Source of the DNA: CAZWSC01 sp964636385
Lineage (GTDB): Bacteria; Eisenbacteria; RBG-16-71-46; CAIMUX01
Direction of reading: 5' to 3'
Assembly: GCA_964636385.1 (NCBI GenBank)
Contig: CAZWSC010000038.1
Location: 1-49,566, forward strand
DNA length: 49,566 bases
Shown: positions 1-8,127 of the stretch, piece by piece
Layout of the letters: each line of letters begins with the position of its first letter
Numbering within the stretch: the first letter of the stretch is position 1
Translations under genes and position numbers: made by a program
The notes under the pieces: model-generated
Databases searched by the model: none
The model's input: only the letters and a program-made list of their open reading frames with translations
What the model was told of the DNA's origin: nothing

Positions 1-570
1 GCCATCCGCAAGAAGGGTTGCCAGGACAGTCCCATCCAGCCAGGGACTGGGCTCGGCCTTGAAGACGGTGGAATCGAAGGCGCGCGACCAGATCAGCTCG
101 CCGGTAGACGGGTTCGCGGCGCTCACGGTGCTTCCGATCAGGTTCACTCTGGGCACCTGCGGAGACCGGTGGGGTCCCATGCTCAGCGCAATCGCGAGAG
201 TGCCGACCACTACGACCAGCGCCGCTGCGAGCAGACGCCCTTGCCTGCGACGTGGTGTGGTGGACAGCTGGCCCGGCTGCCGAATGCCGGCGGCCGGCGC
301 ATCTTCCGAGGGTTGAGACGGTGATGATGACTCCGACTCCGCAGGCTGCAGGAGCTCCTCCAGGGGTATGTCTATCGCCTCGGCCAGGAGGAGGAGAGTC
401 TTCTCCAGGAAGTTCGTGCGAGACCCGGTCTCGATCTGGTGCACAACCTTTGCACTGACGCCGGCCTTCTCGGCCAGGTCGACCTTGCTCAGCCCCAGGG
501 CGCGACGGCGGAATGACACCTGCTCCGCAAACCTGGTCGCTGAGATGTCGACGCTGTGCGATCTCTTCAT
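1..570 (-). CDS. Membrane-anchored XRE-type HTH protein (3' end outside window)
   Basis: Reading the minus strand from an ATG at 570 gives an open frame of 190 codons that runs off the window edge. Residues about 12-65 form a Cro/C1-type helix-turn-helix, with the typical stretch VDLAEKAGVSAKVVHQIETG followed by a leucine-rich helix. A Ser/Pro-rich linker (about 75-110) leads to a basic patch and one hydrophobic segment (about 112-131). After it comes the start of an outer region containing NPSTGELIWSRAF, which resembles a blade of a PQQ/WD40-like propeller. The order HTH, linker, membrane segment, outer domain recalls RodZ or one-component membrane regulators. It is likely a cytoplasmic DNA- or protein-binding domain tethered to an external sensor; the propeller call is inference from one blade. 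An AGGA lies about 10 nt before the ATG. Confidence 0.75.
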   Translation of the reverse strand, partial: MKRSHSVDISATRFAEQVSFRRRALGLSKVDLAEKAGVSAKVVHQIETGSRTNFLEKTLLLLAEAIDIPLEELLQPAESESSSPSQPSEDAPAAGIRQPGQLSTTPRRRQGRLLAAALVVVVGTLAIALSMGPHRSPQVPRVNLIGSTVSAANPSTGELIWSRAFDSTVFKAEPSPWLDGTVLATLLADG

Positions 571-736
571 AAGGTCATAATCCTAGGCATGTATTCGCGT
601 AGATACCGGGCATGAGCCTGCCGGTAACTCCGGTGTCTTCAAGCTTATTGGGTCAACTCCATGCCATTGTACCCCCTTTCCTTCATGGAATCCACTATCC
701 CTTGACGAAGATGTAGATCCGGGATCCGTTTTCCGC
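571..736. other. Intergenic gap between two minus-strand genes
   Basis: These 166 bases separate the stop of the AbgT-type transporter from the start of the HTH gene, both on the minus strand. I see no coding potential and no clear terminator hairpin with a T-run. The HTH gene promoter should lie here. Confidence 0.4.
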
Positions 737-2317
737 TCACGGCCCCGGGACGGCAGCGGGCATCGAGTAGTACAGCGACGTCTCCGGCCCGACGGGTAGC
801 CCCGCCAGAATCCATATGACCAGCAGCAGGGTCCACGCGATGCCGAAGGCGATAGAGTACGGGAGCATCGCGGCGATCAGGGTACCCAGCCCGGACTTCT
901 CGTCGTATCTCTTCGCGAAGGCGATGATGATCGGGAAGTACGGCAACAGCGGCGTGATGATGTTTGTCACCGAATCCCCGATCCTGTAGGCGACCTGGAC
1001 CAGCTCCGGCGAGTACCCCATGGTCATCAGCATCGGCACGAATACGGGGGCCATGATCCCCCACTTGGCCGATGCGCTTCCGATGAATATGTTCAGGATC
1101 GCCGATATGACGATGAAGCCGAGAATCAGTCCGATGCCGGTTATGCCCATGCTCTGCAGGAATTCCGCGCCCTTCACGGCCATGACAAGCCCGAGATTCG
1201 ACCACGAGAAGTAGGCAACGAACTGGCCGGCAACGAATGCCAGCACAATGTAGGCCCCCATGGTCGACATCGTGTCGGCGGTCATCTTCTCGACCGCCTT
1301 GTCGCTGGTGATCGTGCGTGCGGCGAGTCCGTACGCAAGCCCGGGCAGGAAGAAGACCATGAGCAGTATCGGTACCATGTTCCCGTAGAAGGGGCCGAGG
1401 CCTCCGTCTGCGTCCCTGAGTACCGCCTCCTCAGGCACGACCAGAAGGGCGACAATGACCAGCGCCAGCGCGAACCCGCCCGCCGCGGCAAGAAGGGCTC
1501 TACGCTCGAGGCTGGTCACCTCATGTGGGGCATCGCTCAGAAGCGAGTTGCTTCCGGGCGTCCACTTGCCGAGGCGCGGTTCCACCAGAAAGGTCGTGAC
1601 CAGGGTTCCTACGATCGTCATCAGTGGCACGGACACGATCATGAAGTACCAGTTGGCAGCCGCATGCACCGAATAGCCCGGGTCGATCAACGTTGCGGCG
1701 GCCGTAGTGAAGCCGGCGAGCAGGGGGTCCAGGCTTGTGATGAACAGGTTCGCGCTGAACCCCGCGGAAACGCCCGCGAAGGCTGCGGCGAGCCCGGCAA
1801 TCGGGTGACGGCCCATTCCGGCGAACAGGACTGCACCCAGCGGGGTCAGCACAACGTACCCGGCATCCGACGCCATGCTGCTCATGACCCCGGCGAAGAC
1901 AAGCGTGGCGGTCGCCAGCGGCTTCGGCACCCACGCCATCAGCTGGCGAAGCCCGGTGGAGATGAGCCCGCTGCGCTCCGCGACGCCGATCCCGATCATG
2001 ACGACAAGCACCGTCCCGAGGGGAGCGAATCCCGTGAAGTTGGAGACGGCATTGGTGATGATCCTGTACAGGCCGTCGGCCGAGAGAAGGTTCACCACGG
2101 AGATCATCTCGCCCGTTCCCGGGTGGCGCGCACTCAACCCGAAACGGGAAGCCAGCCAGGAAGCAAGCAGCACGGTGAGGGCGAAGACGAAGAAGATCGT
2201 TACAGGAGCCGGCAGACGGTTCCCGATGCGCTCGATTCTGTCCAGAACGCGGAGCAGCAGTCCGCCCTGGGCGGTGCTTCCTTCCCCCTCCCCGCGACTC
2301 TTCCTTCGTCTGACCAT
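737..2317 (-). CDS. AbgT-family transporter
   Basis: A 526-residue polytopic inner-membrane protein with many hydrophobic segments throughout. The N-terminal pattern (RIGNRLPAPVTIFF, then GLYRIITNAVSNFTGFAPLG) and the late segments (SAKWGIMAPVFVPMLM, GDSVTNIITPLLPYFP) are typical of the AbgT family. Its members import p-aminobenzoyl-glutamate, or in other species export antimetabolites. Length fits the family (about 500 residues). The ATG at 2317 follows the carboxypeptidase stop codon by 4 nt, and the GGAGG Shine-Dalgarno overlaps that stop, so translation is probably coupled. Pairing with a secreted M14 carboxypeptidase suggests uptake of a peptide or glutamate-conjugate fragment, but the substrate cannot be read from sequence. 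Confidence 0.88.
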   Translation of the reverse strand: MVRRRKSRGEGEGSTAQGGLLLRVLDRIERIGNRLPAPVTIFFVFALTVLLASWLASRFGLSARHPGTGEMISVVNLLSADGLYRIITNAVSNFTGFAPLGTVLVVMIGIGVAERSGLISTGLRQLMAWVPKPLATATLVFAGVMSSMASDAGYVVLTPLGAVLFAGMGRHPIAGLAAAFAGVSAGFSANLFITSLDPLLAGFTTAAATLIDPGYSVHAAANWYFMIVSVPLMTIVGTLVTTFLVEPRLGKWTPGSNSLLSDAPHEVTSLERRALLAAAGGFALALVIVALLVVPEEAVLRDADGGLGPFYGNMVPILLMVFFLPGLAYGLAARTITSDKAVEKMTADTMSTMGAYIVLAFVAGQFVAYFSWSNLGLVMAVKGAEFLQSMGITGIGLILGFIVISAILNIFIGSASAKWGIMAPVFVPMLMTMGYSPELVQVAYRIGDSVTNIITPLLPYFPIIIAFAKRYDEKSGLGTLIAAMLPYSIAFGIAWTLLLVIWILAGLPVGPETSLYYSMPAAVPGP

Positions 2318-2321
2318 CCTC

Positions 2322-3629
2322 CTACATCCTCCCCCACGAGTGCCGCCCCGCCTCGAGTTCGAGATCAGCCTGGGTCCATCCCGTCTCGCTTACCGTCACA
2401 CGGCGGGTGACGATACCATATCCCCGGACCCGGGCGCTCACGGTGTATGTCCCCGGATTCAGAAGGCGCCAGTAACGCCCCGTGCCGGGCTGCGTGACCC
2501 GCGGGCCGATCTGTCGGTCGTGAACCTCTTCCACGCGGACCTCGGCCGCCAGGGGAAGGCCTGTCCCTGCATCGGTCACCCGCCCCGTCAGACCCGGCCC
2601 GTCCAGTGCGCGCCCGAGCAGGTAGAAGCTGCCATCCGCCGCGCGCCTGGCGATGGTGTCCACAGCCGTCCCCTCGTACCAGAATCTGTCGCCGATTTCC
2701 ATCAGCAGGGCGCAGATCCCTGTGTTGGCGTAGATCCAGCACTGCGCCTTGGGGAGTGTGTCATACGAAGGCCAGTCACCGTTGTAGAAGACGGTGTCGA
2801 CCTCGGTCATGGTGCGCCGGGCCATTTCCCGGGTGATCGGCCAATAATGCGCAGCATCGGGTCCGGGCTCCAGTGTCTTCCTGTCTACCCAGGGCCACAG
2901 GATCGTGTTGCTCAGGAACTCGCCCGCCGGAGAGTGATAATCCATGACCAGAACCGGCATCTCGCGCAGCACGAGATCGCGCATTGCAACCACGCACGGC
3001 TCCGAGAACGGCCGTTCGCCCTTGTACATGCGCAGGTCATCCACACCTGCGTTGTGTTCCTCCCAGCGGTAGTCCCAGTTGCGGTTGGGATCGACCCCGT
3101 CCTCCGGGAAGGTGAGCAGCCCGTCCCCGTTGACATCCCTCGCAGTCTTCCGCCAGTGCGCCCAGTCAGGATGCCCCCCGAAGACCAGTCTGTGCCCGTC
3201 GACATTTACCACCGGGATGAACCAGGTGTGCAGGCCGTCCACCATCGAGGTCATCTTCGGGTCGGCTCCGTACCCTTCGAGCAGATCCTCCATCATCATG
3301 AGGACCGCCAGCGTTCCGGTGCACTCGTTGGAATGCTGCGCCGCGAACATGACCAGTGAAGGCAGCTGCCCCGGTGCGGCGTCGACCGGTCCGATCCTCG
3401 CGGCCCGGATCGCCTCGTTACCTGCGCCTGTATAACCGATCACCTCGGTTGTGAAGATGTCAGGGTGCGCCTTGCTCCAGGTTCCGAAGCGTTCCAGGAT
3501 CCCGTCGTATGTGGGATACCGCGGATCCGGCCCGACGGGCGCATCATCGCAACGCACCTGTGCCGGATACAGGAGGAGGAACACAGCGGCCATGATCGAT
3601 GGAGCGCCCGGAAGCGCCCGGGTTCTCAT
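2322..3629 (-). CDS. Secreted M14 zinc carboxypeptidase with C-terminal beta-sandwich domain
   Basis: A 435-residue protein starting at the ATG at 3629, chosen because GGGAGG lies just upstream and a signal peptide (hydrophobic core about 11-22) follows at once. The M14 zinc site is visible as H99-S-N-E102 and H232 (in DYHS). The substrate-binding motif DPNRNWDY lies near 180-187, and the probable general-base glutamate is E311 in LLMEIG. Residues about 345-430 form a carboxypeptidase regulatory-like beta-sandwich (GRVTDAGTGLPLAAEVRVEE). It should act outside the inner membrane, trimming C-terminal residues from peptides. Its ATG overlaps the methyltransferase stop as ATGA, and the AbgT-type transporter follows after 4 nt. 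Confidence 0.9.
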   Translation of the reverse strand: MRTRALPGAPSIMAAVFLLLYPAQVRCDDAPVGPDPRYPTYDGILERFGTWSKAHPDIFTTEVIGYTGAGNEAIRAARIGPVDAAPGQLPSLVMFAAQHSNECTGTLAVLMMMEDLLEGYGADPKMTSMVDGLHTWFIPVVNVDGHRLVFGGHPDWAHWRKTARDVNGDGLLTFPEDGVDPNRNWDYRWEEHNAGVDDLRMYKGERPFSEPCVVAMRDLVLREMPVLVMDYHSPAGEFLSNTILWPWVDRKTLEPGPDAAHYWPITREMARRTMTEVDTVFYNGDWPSYDTLPKAQCWIYANTGICALLMEIGDRFWYEGTAVDTIARRAADGSFYLLGRALDGPGLTGRVTDAGTGLPLAAEVRVEEVHDRQIGPRVTQPGTGRYWRLLNPGTYTVSARVRGYGIVTRRVTVSETGWTQADLELEAGRHSWGRM

Positions 3630-4537
3630 GGCCTCCTCCCGGGGCGGCGGCAGATCCAATAGGTTCGCGGCACGAAGAAGTCCCTGTGCTCCAGGGGGTC
3701 GATCCGCTGGATCTTCAGCAGGTCGAGGCCGGTCCCTGAGAGCATCTCCCTGATCTCGCCGCGGAACCAGCGGCGCTCGCGGACTCGGAACTCCATCCGT
3801 CCCCACGTGCCCATCGGGGAGTGCCGGGCGGCGTGCAGCGCATCAACTGACCCGGCACGCCCGCGCCTTGAACCGCCGCCCGCAGCCCGGCGCCCTGCGG
3901 CAGGCGCGGTCTTCGATCGGGCGCGCTCGTTGCCGGCCTTCCTGAAGAAGGTGAAGAGCGCATGTCCGATCCCGACACCACGCTCCTCCCGGTAAGTCGA
4001 CTCCATCCCTACGTACAGGTTCGATCCATTCAGTATCGATGATCCGGAGAAGACCTCGGGGAAGGCGAGTTCGTCGACAAGGTCGAAGAGGAAGAGCCCG
4101 CCGGGCTGCAACGATTCGCGAACCCTCCGGAAGATCCTCTGCATGTCCGCTGTCCGGGTGACATGGTTGAGGCTGTCGAAGAGGCAGGTCACGACACTCG
4201 CGGGTTGCGGGAGGCGGAGCTGTGTCAGGTCCTGTACGAGGAACTCAGGCTGGCTTGCACCGCGCTTCTTCCGCCTACGAGTCGACTCCCGGGCGGCGAG
4301 GATCATCGCCTCGGACCTGTCGGTGCCGTAGACCGTCCACGACCGGTGTGTGCGCTGCCACCAGAGCGCCAGGATCCCCGTGCCGCAAGCGGCGTCGGCG
4401 AGGACCGATCCGGGAGGAGCCAGGTCGCGGACCGACTCGCGTATCCTTGGGGCCATGGCGAGGGAAAACGGCTTGGGATAGAGGGCCTGCCAGGAGTCAT
4501 AGACGGAAGCGAATGAAGCGTAGGGATCCTTGGTCAT
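3626..4537 (-). CDS. Class I SAM-dependent methyltransferase
   Basis: A 303-residue protein, first gene of a three-gene minus-strand operon. SAM-binding motif I reads VLADAACGTGILAL near residues 45-58, followed by an acidic strand end (VYGTDRS) and a later LQPGGLFLFDLVDE strand. This is the usual layout of small-molecule methyltransferases (Methyltransf_25/11 type). The ATG at 4537 is preferred because AAGGA sits 7 nt upstream; a GTG at 4543 is possible. Residues about 215-245 are an Ala/Arg/Gly-rich stretch inserted into the C-terminal half, where relatives usually have a beta-strand, so this segment may be a disordered insertion. Substrate is unknown. Its stop overlaps the next gene start (ATGA). 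Confidence 0.8.
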   Translation of the reverse strand: MTKDPYASFASVYDSWQALYPKPFSLAMAPRIRESVRDLAPPGSVLADAACGTGILALWWQRTHRSWTVYGTDRSEAMILAARESTRRRKKRGASQPEFLVQDLTQLRLPQPASVVTCLFDSLNHVTRTADMQRIFRRVRESLQPGGLFLFDLVDELAFPEVFSGSSILNGSNLYVGMESTYREERGVGIGHALFTFFRKAGNERARSKTAPAAGRRAAGGGSRRGRAGSVDALHAARHSPMGTWGRMEFRVRERRWFRGEIREMLSGTGLDLLKIQRIDPLEHRDFFVPRTYWICRRPGRRP

Positions 4538-5213
4538 TGTCACGTCCTTGGTGGTTCGGAGTTGCCGGACGGGCATGCCTGTCCGGCGGGCATGTTCAGG
4601 CCTGGGGCGGGCCCGGGCCTCTGCAAGACTAGCGCGGGATTGGTGTTCCGGCCACCTTCTTGTCGTCCGAAGCATCACGGCGCCACGGCGTGGCCCGACC
4701 CTTCTGGACCCAGAACTGCATCTCCTGTGGGCCTGGAGCTTGCGTGCGCTGGTGGTCATGGACAGCTTCTCGACACCTGAGCAGAAGAAGACGCAGGGTG
4801 GCCGGCCGCATCCGAAGTCAGTGGAACGCGACACAGGGGCAGCGTGATTGAAGGTCCGCGCAGGTTCAGGGCCAACCGATGCGAGGCGACGCGCATCAAA
4901 GTATGTATAGATAGGCTCAGGCGACAACCGGCACCCCACCAATGATCAACACTTCGTCGCCTGGGCCTCGTATCACATCCTTTCCCGGACAGGCCAGGTA
5001 ACAGGCGGCGAAGTGCGGCCTGATCTGGCCAATATGCCGGCGATCCGGATGGTCTCGGCGTGTTGTCCGGGGCCCCAGGCAACACGCCGGAATGCCGAAT
5101 TCCCTGAATGAGCTTGATATCGGCTCATGTGATCGGCGATTGTCCCCATGTGCACGGCATGTACGCACTCATCCTTCGTGCCGGGGCAACAGAGTGAAAA
5201 GGAGACACACATC
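4538..5213. other. 676-nt divergent intergenic region
   Basis: No convincing gene is present: open frames on both strands look Pro/Arg-rich and lack any recognisable motif. It lies between the divergent methyltransferase operon (-) and the selW-like gene (+), so both promoters should be here. The only notably AT-rich patch is around 4896-4915; its reverse complement contains TATACAT, a possible -10 for the minus-strand operon, but I could not place a matching -35 at normal spacing. A near-perfect palindrome is listed separately. Confidence 0.4.
4564..4587. repeat. 24-bp inverted repeat upstream of methyltransferase operon
   Basis: The arms GCCGGAC (4564-4570) and GTCCGGC (4581-4587) flank a core that is itself palindromic (GGCATGCC, 4572-4579). 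The whole is a 24-bp palindrome with a single mismatched pair (4571/4580). It lies 27 bp before the methyltransferase ATG. It could be an operator for a dimeric regulator or a leader hairpin; function is not shown. Confidence 0.4.
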
Positions 5214-5441
5214 ATGAAGATCCGTATCGAGTACTGCGGCGCCTGAAACTACGAGCCCAGGGCCGCCAGTATGGCTGCCGCCATTAGCAGGACATTCGGT
5301 TTGGACACCGACCTCATCCGCGGTAGCGGGGGAGTCTACAAAGTCTGGGCAGACGGGAATCTGCTCTGGGACAAGGGCTCCACGGGACGATTCCCCGAGG
5401 AGAACGAGATTCTCGACAAGCTTCGGGAAGTGAAGGACTGA
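5214..5441 (+). CDS. selW: SelW-like selenoprotein (Rdx family), TGA at 5244-5246 read as selenocysteine
   Basis: Read through an in-frame TGA at codon 11, this frame encodes 75 residues. It begins MKIRIEYCGAU and then continues NYEPRAAS; U is the TGA codon. The C-x-x-U motif on the first beta-strand, the aromatic residue two after U, the following helix, the late GGVYKVWADGNLLWDK hairpin and the TGRFP motif match the thioredoxin-like Rdx (SelW/SelT/SelH) fold. Animal SelW has the very similar VVYCGAUGY at the same place. AAGGAG lies 9 nt before the ATG, and the frame closes at a TGA (5439-5441). A hairpin follows the Sec codon. Likely a small cytosolic redox protein. The GH57 gene follows after 42 nt. 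Use of Sec requires selABCD elsewhere in the genome, not visible here. Confidence 0.88.
5261..5279 (+). promoter_or_regulatory. Bacterial SECIS-like hairpin after the selW UGA
   Basis: The arms GGCCGCC (5261-5267) and GGCTGCC (5273-5279) pair with one C/U mismatch around the loop AGUAU (5268-5272). The loop begins 21 nt after the UGA (5244-5246), and G is its second base. Known bacterial SECIS elements sit within the coding region a short distance after the UGA and carry a G early in the apical loop, so position and shape fit. It would recruit SelB with Sec-tRNA. The hairpin is seen; the function is inferred from the protein match. Confidence 0.7.
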
Positions 5442-5483
5442 CGCAGTCTCCCAAAGGCTGGTGCCTGGAGTTCGGGAGTGTGA

Positions 5484-7127
5484 ATGGGAGACGGATACCT
5501 CTGCCTGGTGCTGCACGCGCACCTTCCCTATGTCCGCCATCCGGAGCATGAGGAGTTCCTCGAGGAGGACTGGCTCTTTGAGGCGATTGAGGAGACCTAC
5601 CTTCCGCTCCTGGAGCTCGGCCGCCGCCTGGTAGAGGACCGCCGGCGTGTTCGCTTCACGCTCTCCGTAACGCCCACCCTGGCCGCGATGCTGGAGGACC
5701 GGCTCCTTCAGGACCGCTATATCCGGCACGTGGAAAGACTCTGTGAGCTGTCTGAGGAAGAGGTGCGGCGCACCCGCTGGATCCCCGAGTTCCACGAAGC
5801 GGCACTGCGCTACCGGGAGATCTTCAAAGAGTCGCGTCGGCTCTATGTCGATGTGTACCGGCGTGATCTCGTGGGCGCATTTCGTTCGCTGCAGGAAGCA
5901 GGCCTGCTGGAACTGATCACGAGCGGGGCGACACACGCTTTTCTCCCCCTGATGCTCGGACGCCGGAATCTATGGCGCGCGCAGGTCGTTACCGCGGTAT
6001 CGGAGCACCGCCGGCACTTCGGTCGGAGTCCCATGGGCATCTGGCTCCCGGAGTGCGGTTTCCAGCCCGGAGTGGATGAGATACTGGGTGAAGCGGGAAT
6101 CCGTTACTTCTTCTCCGATTCTCACGGAATCCTGAGGGCGCATCCGCGTCCGCGCCATGGTGTCCATTCTCCCGTTCTGACTTCCGGCGGCGTGGCGGCA
6201 TTCGGACGGGATCCGGAGGCTTCACGGCAGGTCTGGTGTTCCTGGCTGGGCTACCCGGGCGATTTCGACTACAGGGAGTTCTACCGTGATGTCGGATGGG
6301 ACCTGGACTACGAGTACATCCGTCCGTTCCTGCATCCGGACGGCAACCGGACGAACCTGGGGATCAAGTACTACAGGATCACGGGACCGACCGATCATAA
6401 GGAGCCGTATGATTTCGAACGGGCCAGGGCGAAGGCGGCGATCCATGCGGGACACTTCCTGGATTCGAGACGGAGACAGGCGGCCGAGCTGAAGCTGGTG
6501 CTCGGGCGCAATCCGGTCATTGTGGCACCCTATGATGCGGAGCTGTTCGGCCACTGGTGGTATGAAGGCCCGCACTTCCTCGAATCCCTTCTCCGCATGA
6601 TCCAGGATGACGATGTGATCGAGGCGGTATCGCCCGCCGACTATCTTCGCCATGTTCCGATCCAGCAGGTGGGGATGCCGTCAGTATCGTCCTGGGGTCT
6701 GAGGGGATATGCCGAACACTGGCTGGACGCTTCGAACGACTGGATCTACCCGCACCTGCACATGGCCGGAGAACGGATGATAGAGCTGGCCAACAGGTTC
6801 CGGGCGCTGTGCGGCAGGTACGGGGCGGACGGCCAGTGTCAATCCGCGGATCCGGACACCGGTGACAACGGCCTCCTGATTCGTGCGCTCAGACAGGCCG
6901 GACGCGAGCTGTTGCTTGCGCAGAGTTCCGACTGGGCCTTCATACTGAAAGCAGAAACCATGCCGGAGTACGCAGAGAGGCGCAGCCGCGGGCATCTCGG
7001 CAACTTCCATCGCCTGTACAGGCTGATCCTGGAGGGAAGGATCGATCCGGAGTGGCTCGCCGGACTGGAATCGCGCCACAACATCTTCCCGCAGCTCGAT
7101 CCCTGCGTCTTTGCGGATCCAGACTGA
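5484..7127 (+). CDS. GH57 family alpha-glucan branching-type enzyme (DUF1957)
   Basis: A 547-residue cytosolic enzyme of the GH57/DUF1957 group, whose characterised members are 1,4-alpha-glucan branching enzymes. The N-terminal HAHLPYVRHPE motif contains H11 and H13. The nucleophile region IWLPECGF gives E190, and APYDAELFGHWWYEGP gives the acid/base D351, so the catalytic pair is intact. A helical C-terminal domain (about 400-530), typical of these enzymes, includes DWAFILKAETM and then RRSRGHLGNFHRLY. It probably introduces alpha-1,6 branches into glycogen-like polymer. A long alpha-glucan phosphorylase lies nearby on the opposite strand, consistent with glycogen turnover. ATG at 5484 follows GGGAG by 4 nt. 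Confidence 0.88.
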   Translation: MGDGYLCLVLHAHLPYVRHPEHEEFLEEDWLFEAIEETYLPLLELGRRLVEDRRRVRFTLSVTPTLAAMLEDRLLQDRYIRHVERLCELSEEEVRRTRWIPEFHEAALRYREIFKESRRLYVDVYRRDLVGAFRSLQEAGLLELITSGATHAFLPLMLGRRNLWRAQVVTAVSEHRRHFGRSPMGIWLPECGFQPGVDEILGEAGIRYFFSDSHGILRAHPRPRHGVHSPVLTSGGVAAFGRDPEASRQVWCSWLGYPGDFDYREFYRDVGWDLDYEYIRPFLHPDGNRTNLGIKYYRITGPTDHKEPYDFERARAKAAIHAGHFLDSRRRQAAELKLVLGRNPVIVAPYDAELFGHWWYEGPHFLESLLRMIQDDDVIEAVSPADYLRHVPIQQVGMPSVSSWGLRGYAEHWLDASNDWIYPHLHMAGERMIELANRFRALCGRYGADGQCQSADPDTGDNGLLIRALRQAGRELLLAQSSDWAFILKAETMPEYAERRSRGHLGNFHRLYRLILEGRIDPEWLAGLESRHNIFPQLDPCVFADPD

Positions 7128-7148
7128 TCCGGGGCTGCGCGGCCGCTG

Positions 7149-8108
7149 TCACCTTCCGGCGGATTTGCCGACATGTTCGCCGGCACGGCCCACGGCAGGC
7201 TTTTGCGCAACCATGGATGCCAGCCAGTCACCGGCAGCATCCGGCCCTTCCCTGTACTCCAGGATCTCCAGACCATGGAAGGCCTCCCTGAGCTCGCCGG
7301 GCTCCAGCAGTCTGGACTTCCTTTTCGGAGTGCGGCCGATCTCTGCCTGGCGACTCAGGAAGGTCTCGTAGATCAGGTATCCTCCGGGGCAGATCGCCTC
7401 GAGCATGACAGGGAATAGAGCGCGATCGAGGTAACGGATGCAGGTCAGCAGCCTGAAGCGGTCTCTTCGCAGCAATACACGGGCCCGGTCGTGATCCTCG
7501 AGGTCAACCCGCATGAACCGGACGCGGCCTGGTGCGGGTATGCAGGCAAGCCTCGCGAGCAGGCGCGCGCGCGCAAGCGCGTCGGGAAGCAGATCGACCC
7601 CGACGACGGATCTTCCTCCCATCGCCAGCGCCGTTGCATCGCGGCCGCTTCCGCATGCCAGATCACAGCAGGTACCTTCCGTGGGAACACGGTCCAGCCA
7701 CGCTGCGAGCAGAGGAGAAGGCCGCCAGAGCCGGTGAGGCTCCGTACCGGAACATAGCAGGGAATCCGGCAGATCGAGCGGCGAGCCGTCCAGCCATGCG
7801 GCCTCACTCCATCCGCGGGACGCGAGGAGTTCTGCCGCAGCCTTTGACTCCGATCCGTTCGCCGCCGCCAGAAGCACCGGGTGAGATCGGTCGGGGAGGA
7901 GGAACAGCCGGCCCGGAAGCAGTCGTGCCGGGATCGATACCGATCCTGCGGCATGGGATCTTCTGAAGACCCGCGGATCCCGAATGTCCACACACGCCGC
8001 CCCGGGGGGAATCCACTCTGCGCTCCGCCGTGACGGCGGGCGGGAATGCGAAGCCGCCGCACGCAGGATCCCGGCGAACTGATCCGGCGTGCAGCGGCTG
8101 GTAGCCAT
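7149..8108 (-). CDS. Rhodanese-like domain fused to TehB-like SAM methyltransferase
   Basis: A 319-residue fusion. Residues about 15-120 follow the rhodanese pattern (CVDIRDPRVFRRSHAAGSVSIPA, then HPVLLAAANGSESKAAAELL), but the loop that normally carries the catalytic cysteine reads AAANGSES. The domain therefore lacks sulfurtransferase chemistry. Residues about 130-300 form a class I methyltransferase with motif I CDLACGSGRDATALA, followed by VVGVDLLPDAL and the CPGGYLIYETF strand, resembling TehB/thiopurine-type enzymes. The same two-domain layout occurs in other bacteria, where the rhodanese part is thought to bind or sense rather than catalyse. The gene starts 19 nt after the phosphorylase stop on the same strand and ends 21 nt from the converging GH57 gene. 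Confidence 0.8.
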   Translation of the reverse strand: MATSRCTPDQFAGILRAAASHSRPPSRRSAEWIPPGAACVDIRDPRVFRRSHAAGSVSIPARLLPGRLFLLPDRSHPVLLAAANGSESKAAAELLASRGWSEAAWLDGSPLDLPDSLLCSGTEPHRLWRPSPLLAAWLDRVPTEGTCCDLACGSGRDATALAMGGRSVVGVDLLPDALARARLLARLACIPAPGRVRFMRVDLEDHDRARVLLRRDRFRLLTCIRYLDRALFPVMLEAICPGGYLIYETFLSRQAEIGRTPKRKSRLLEPGELREAFHGLEILEYREGPDAAGDWLASMVAQKPAVGRAGEHVGKSAGR

Positions 8109-8127
8109 TACTCGGAAGAGGACGGCG

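Noticed and set aside
3630..3806. 59-residue N-terminal extension of the M14 carboxypeptidase frame
   Set aside because: It lies inside the methyltransferase gene and would precede an evident signal peptide; the start at 3629 has a strong Shine-Dalgarno.
4629..5168. Several open frames in the methyltransferase-selW gap
   Set aside because: They overlap one another on both strands, lack ribosome binding sites and show no domain pattern.
5244..5246. TGA as a true stop, making the 5214 gene a 10-codon relic
   Set aside because: Sequence after the TGA stays in frame and matches the SelW/Rdx family to its end; the codon sits exactly at the Sec position and is followed by a fitting hairpin.
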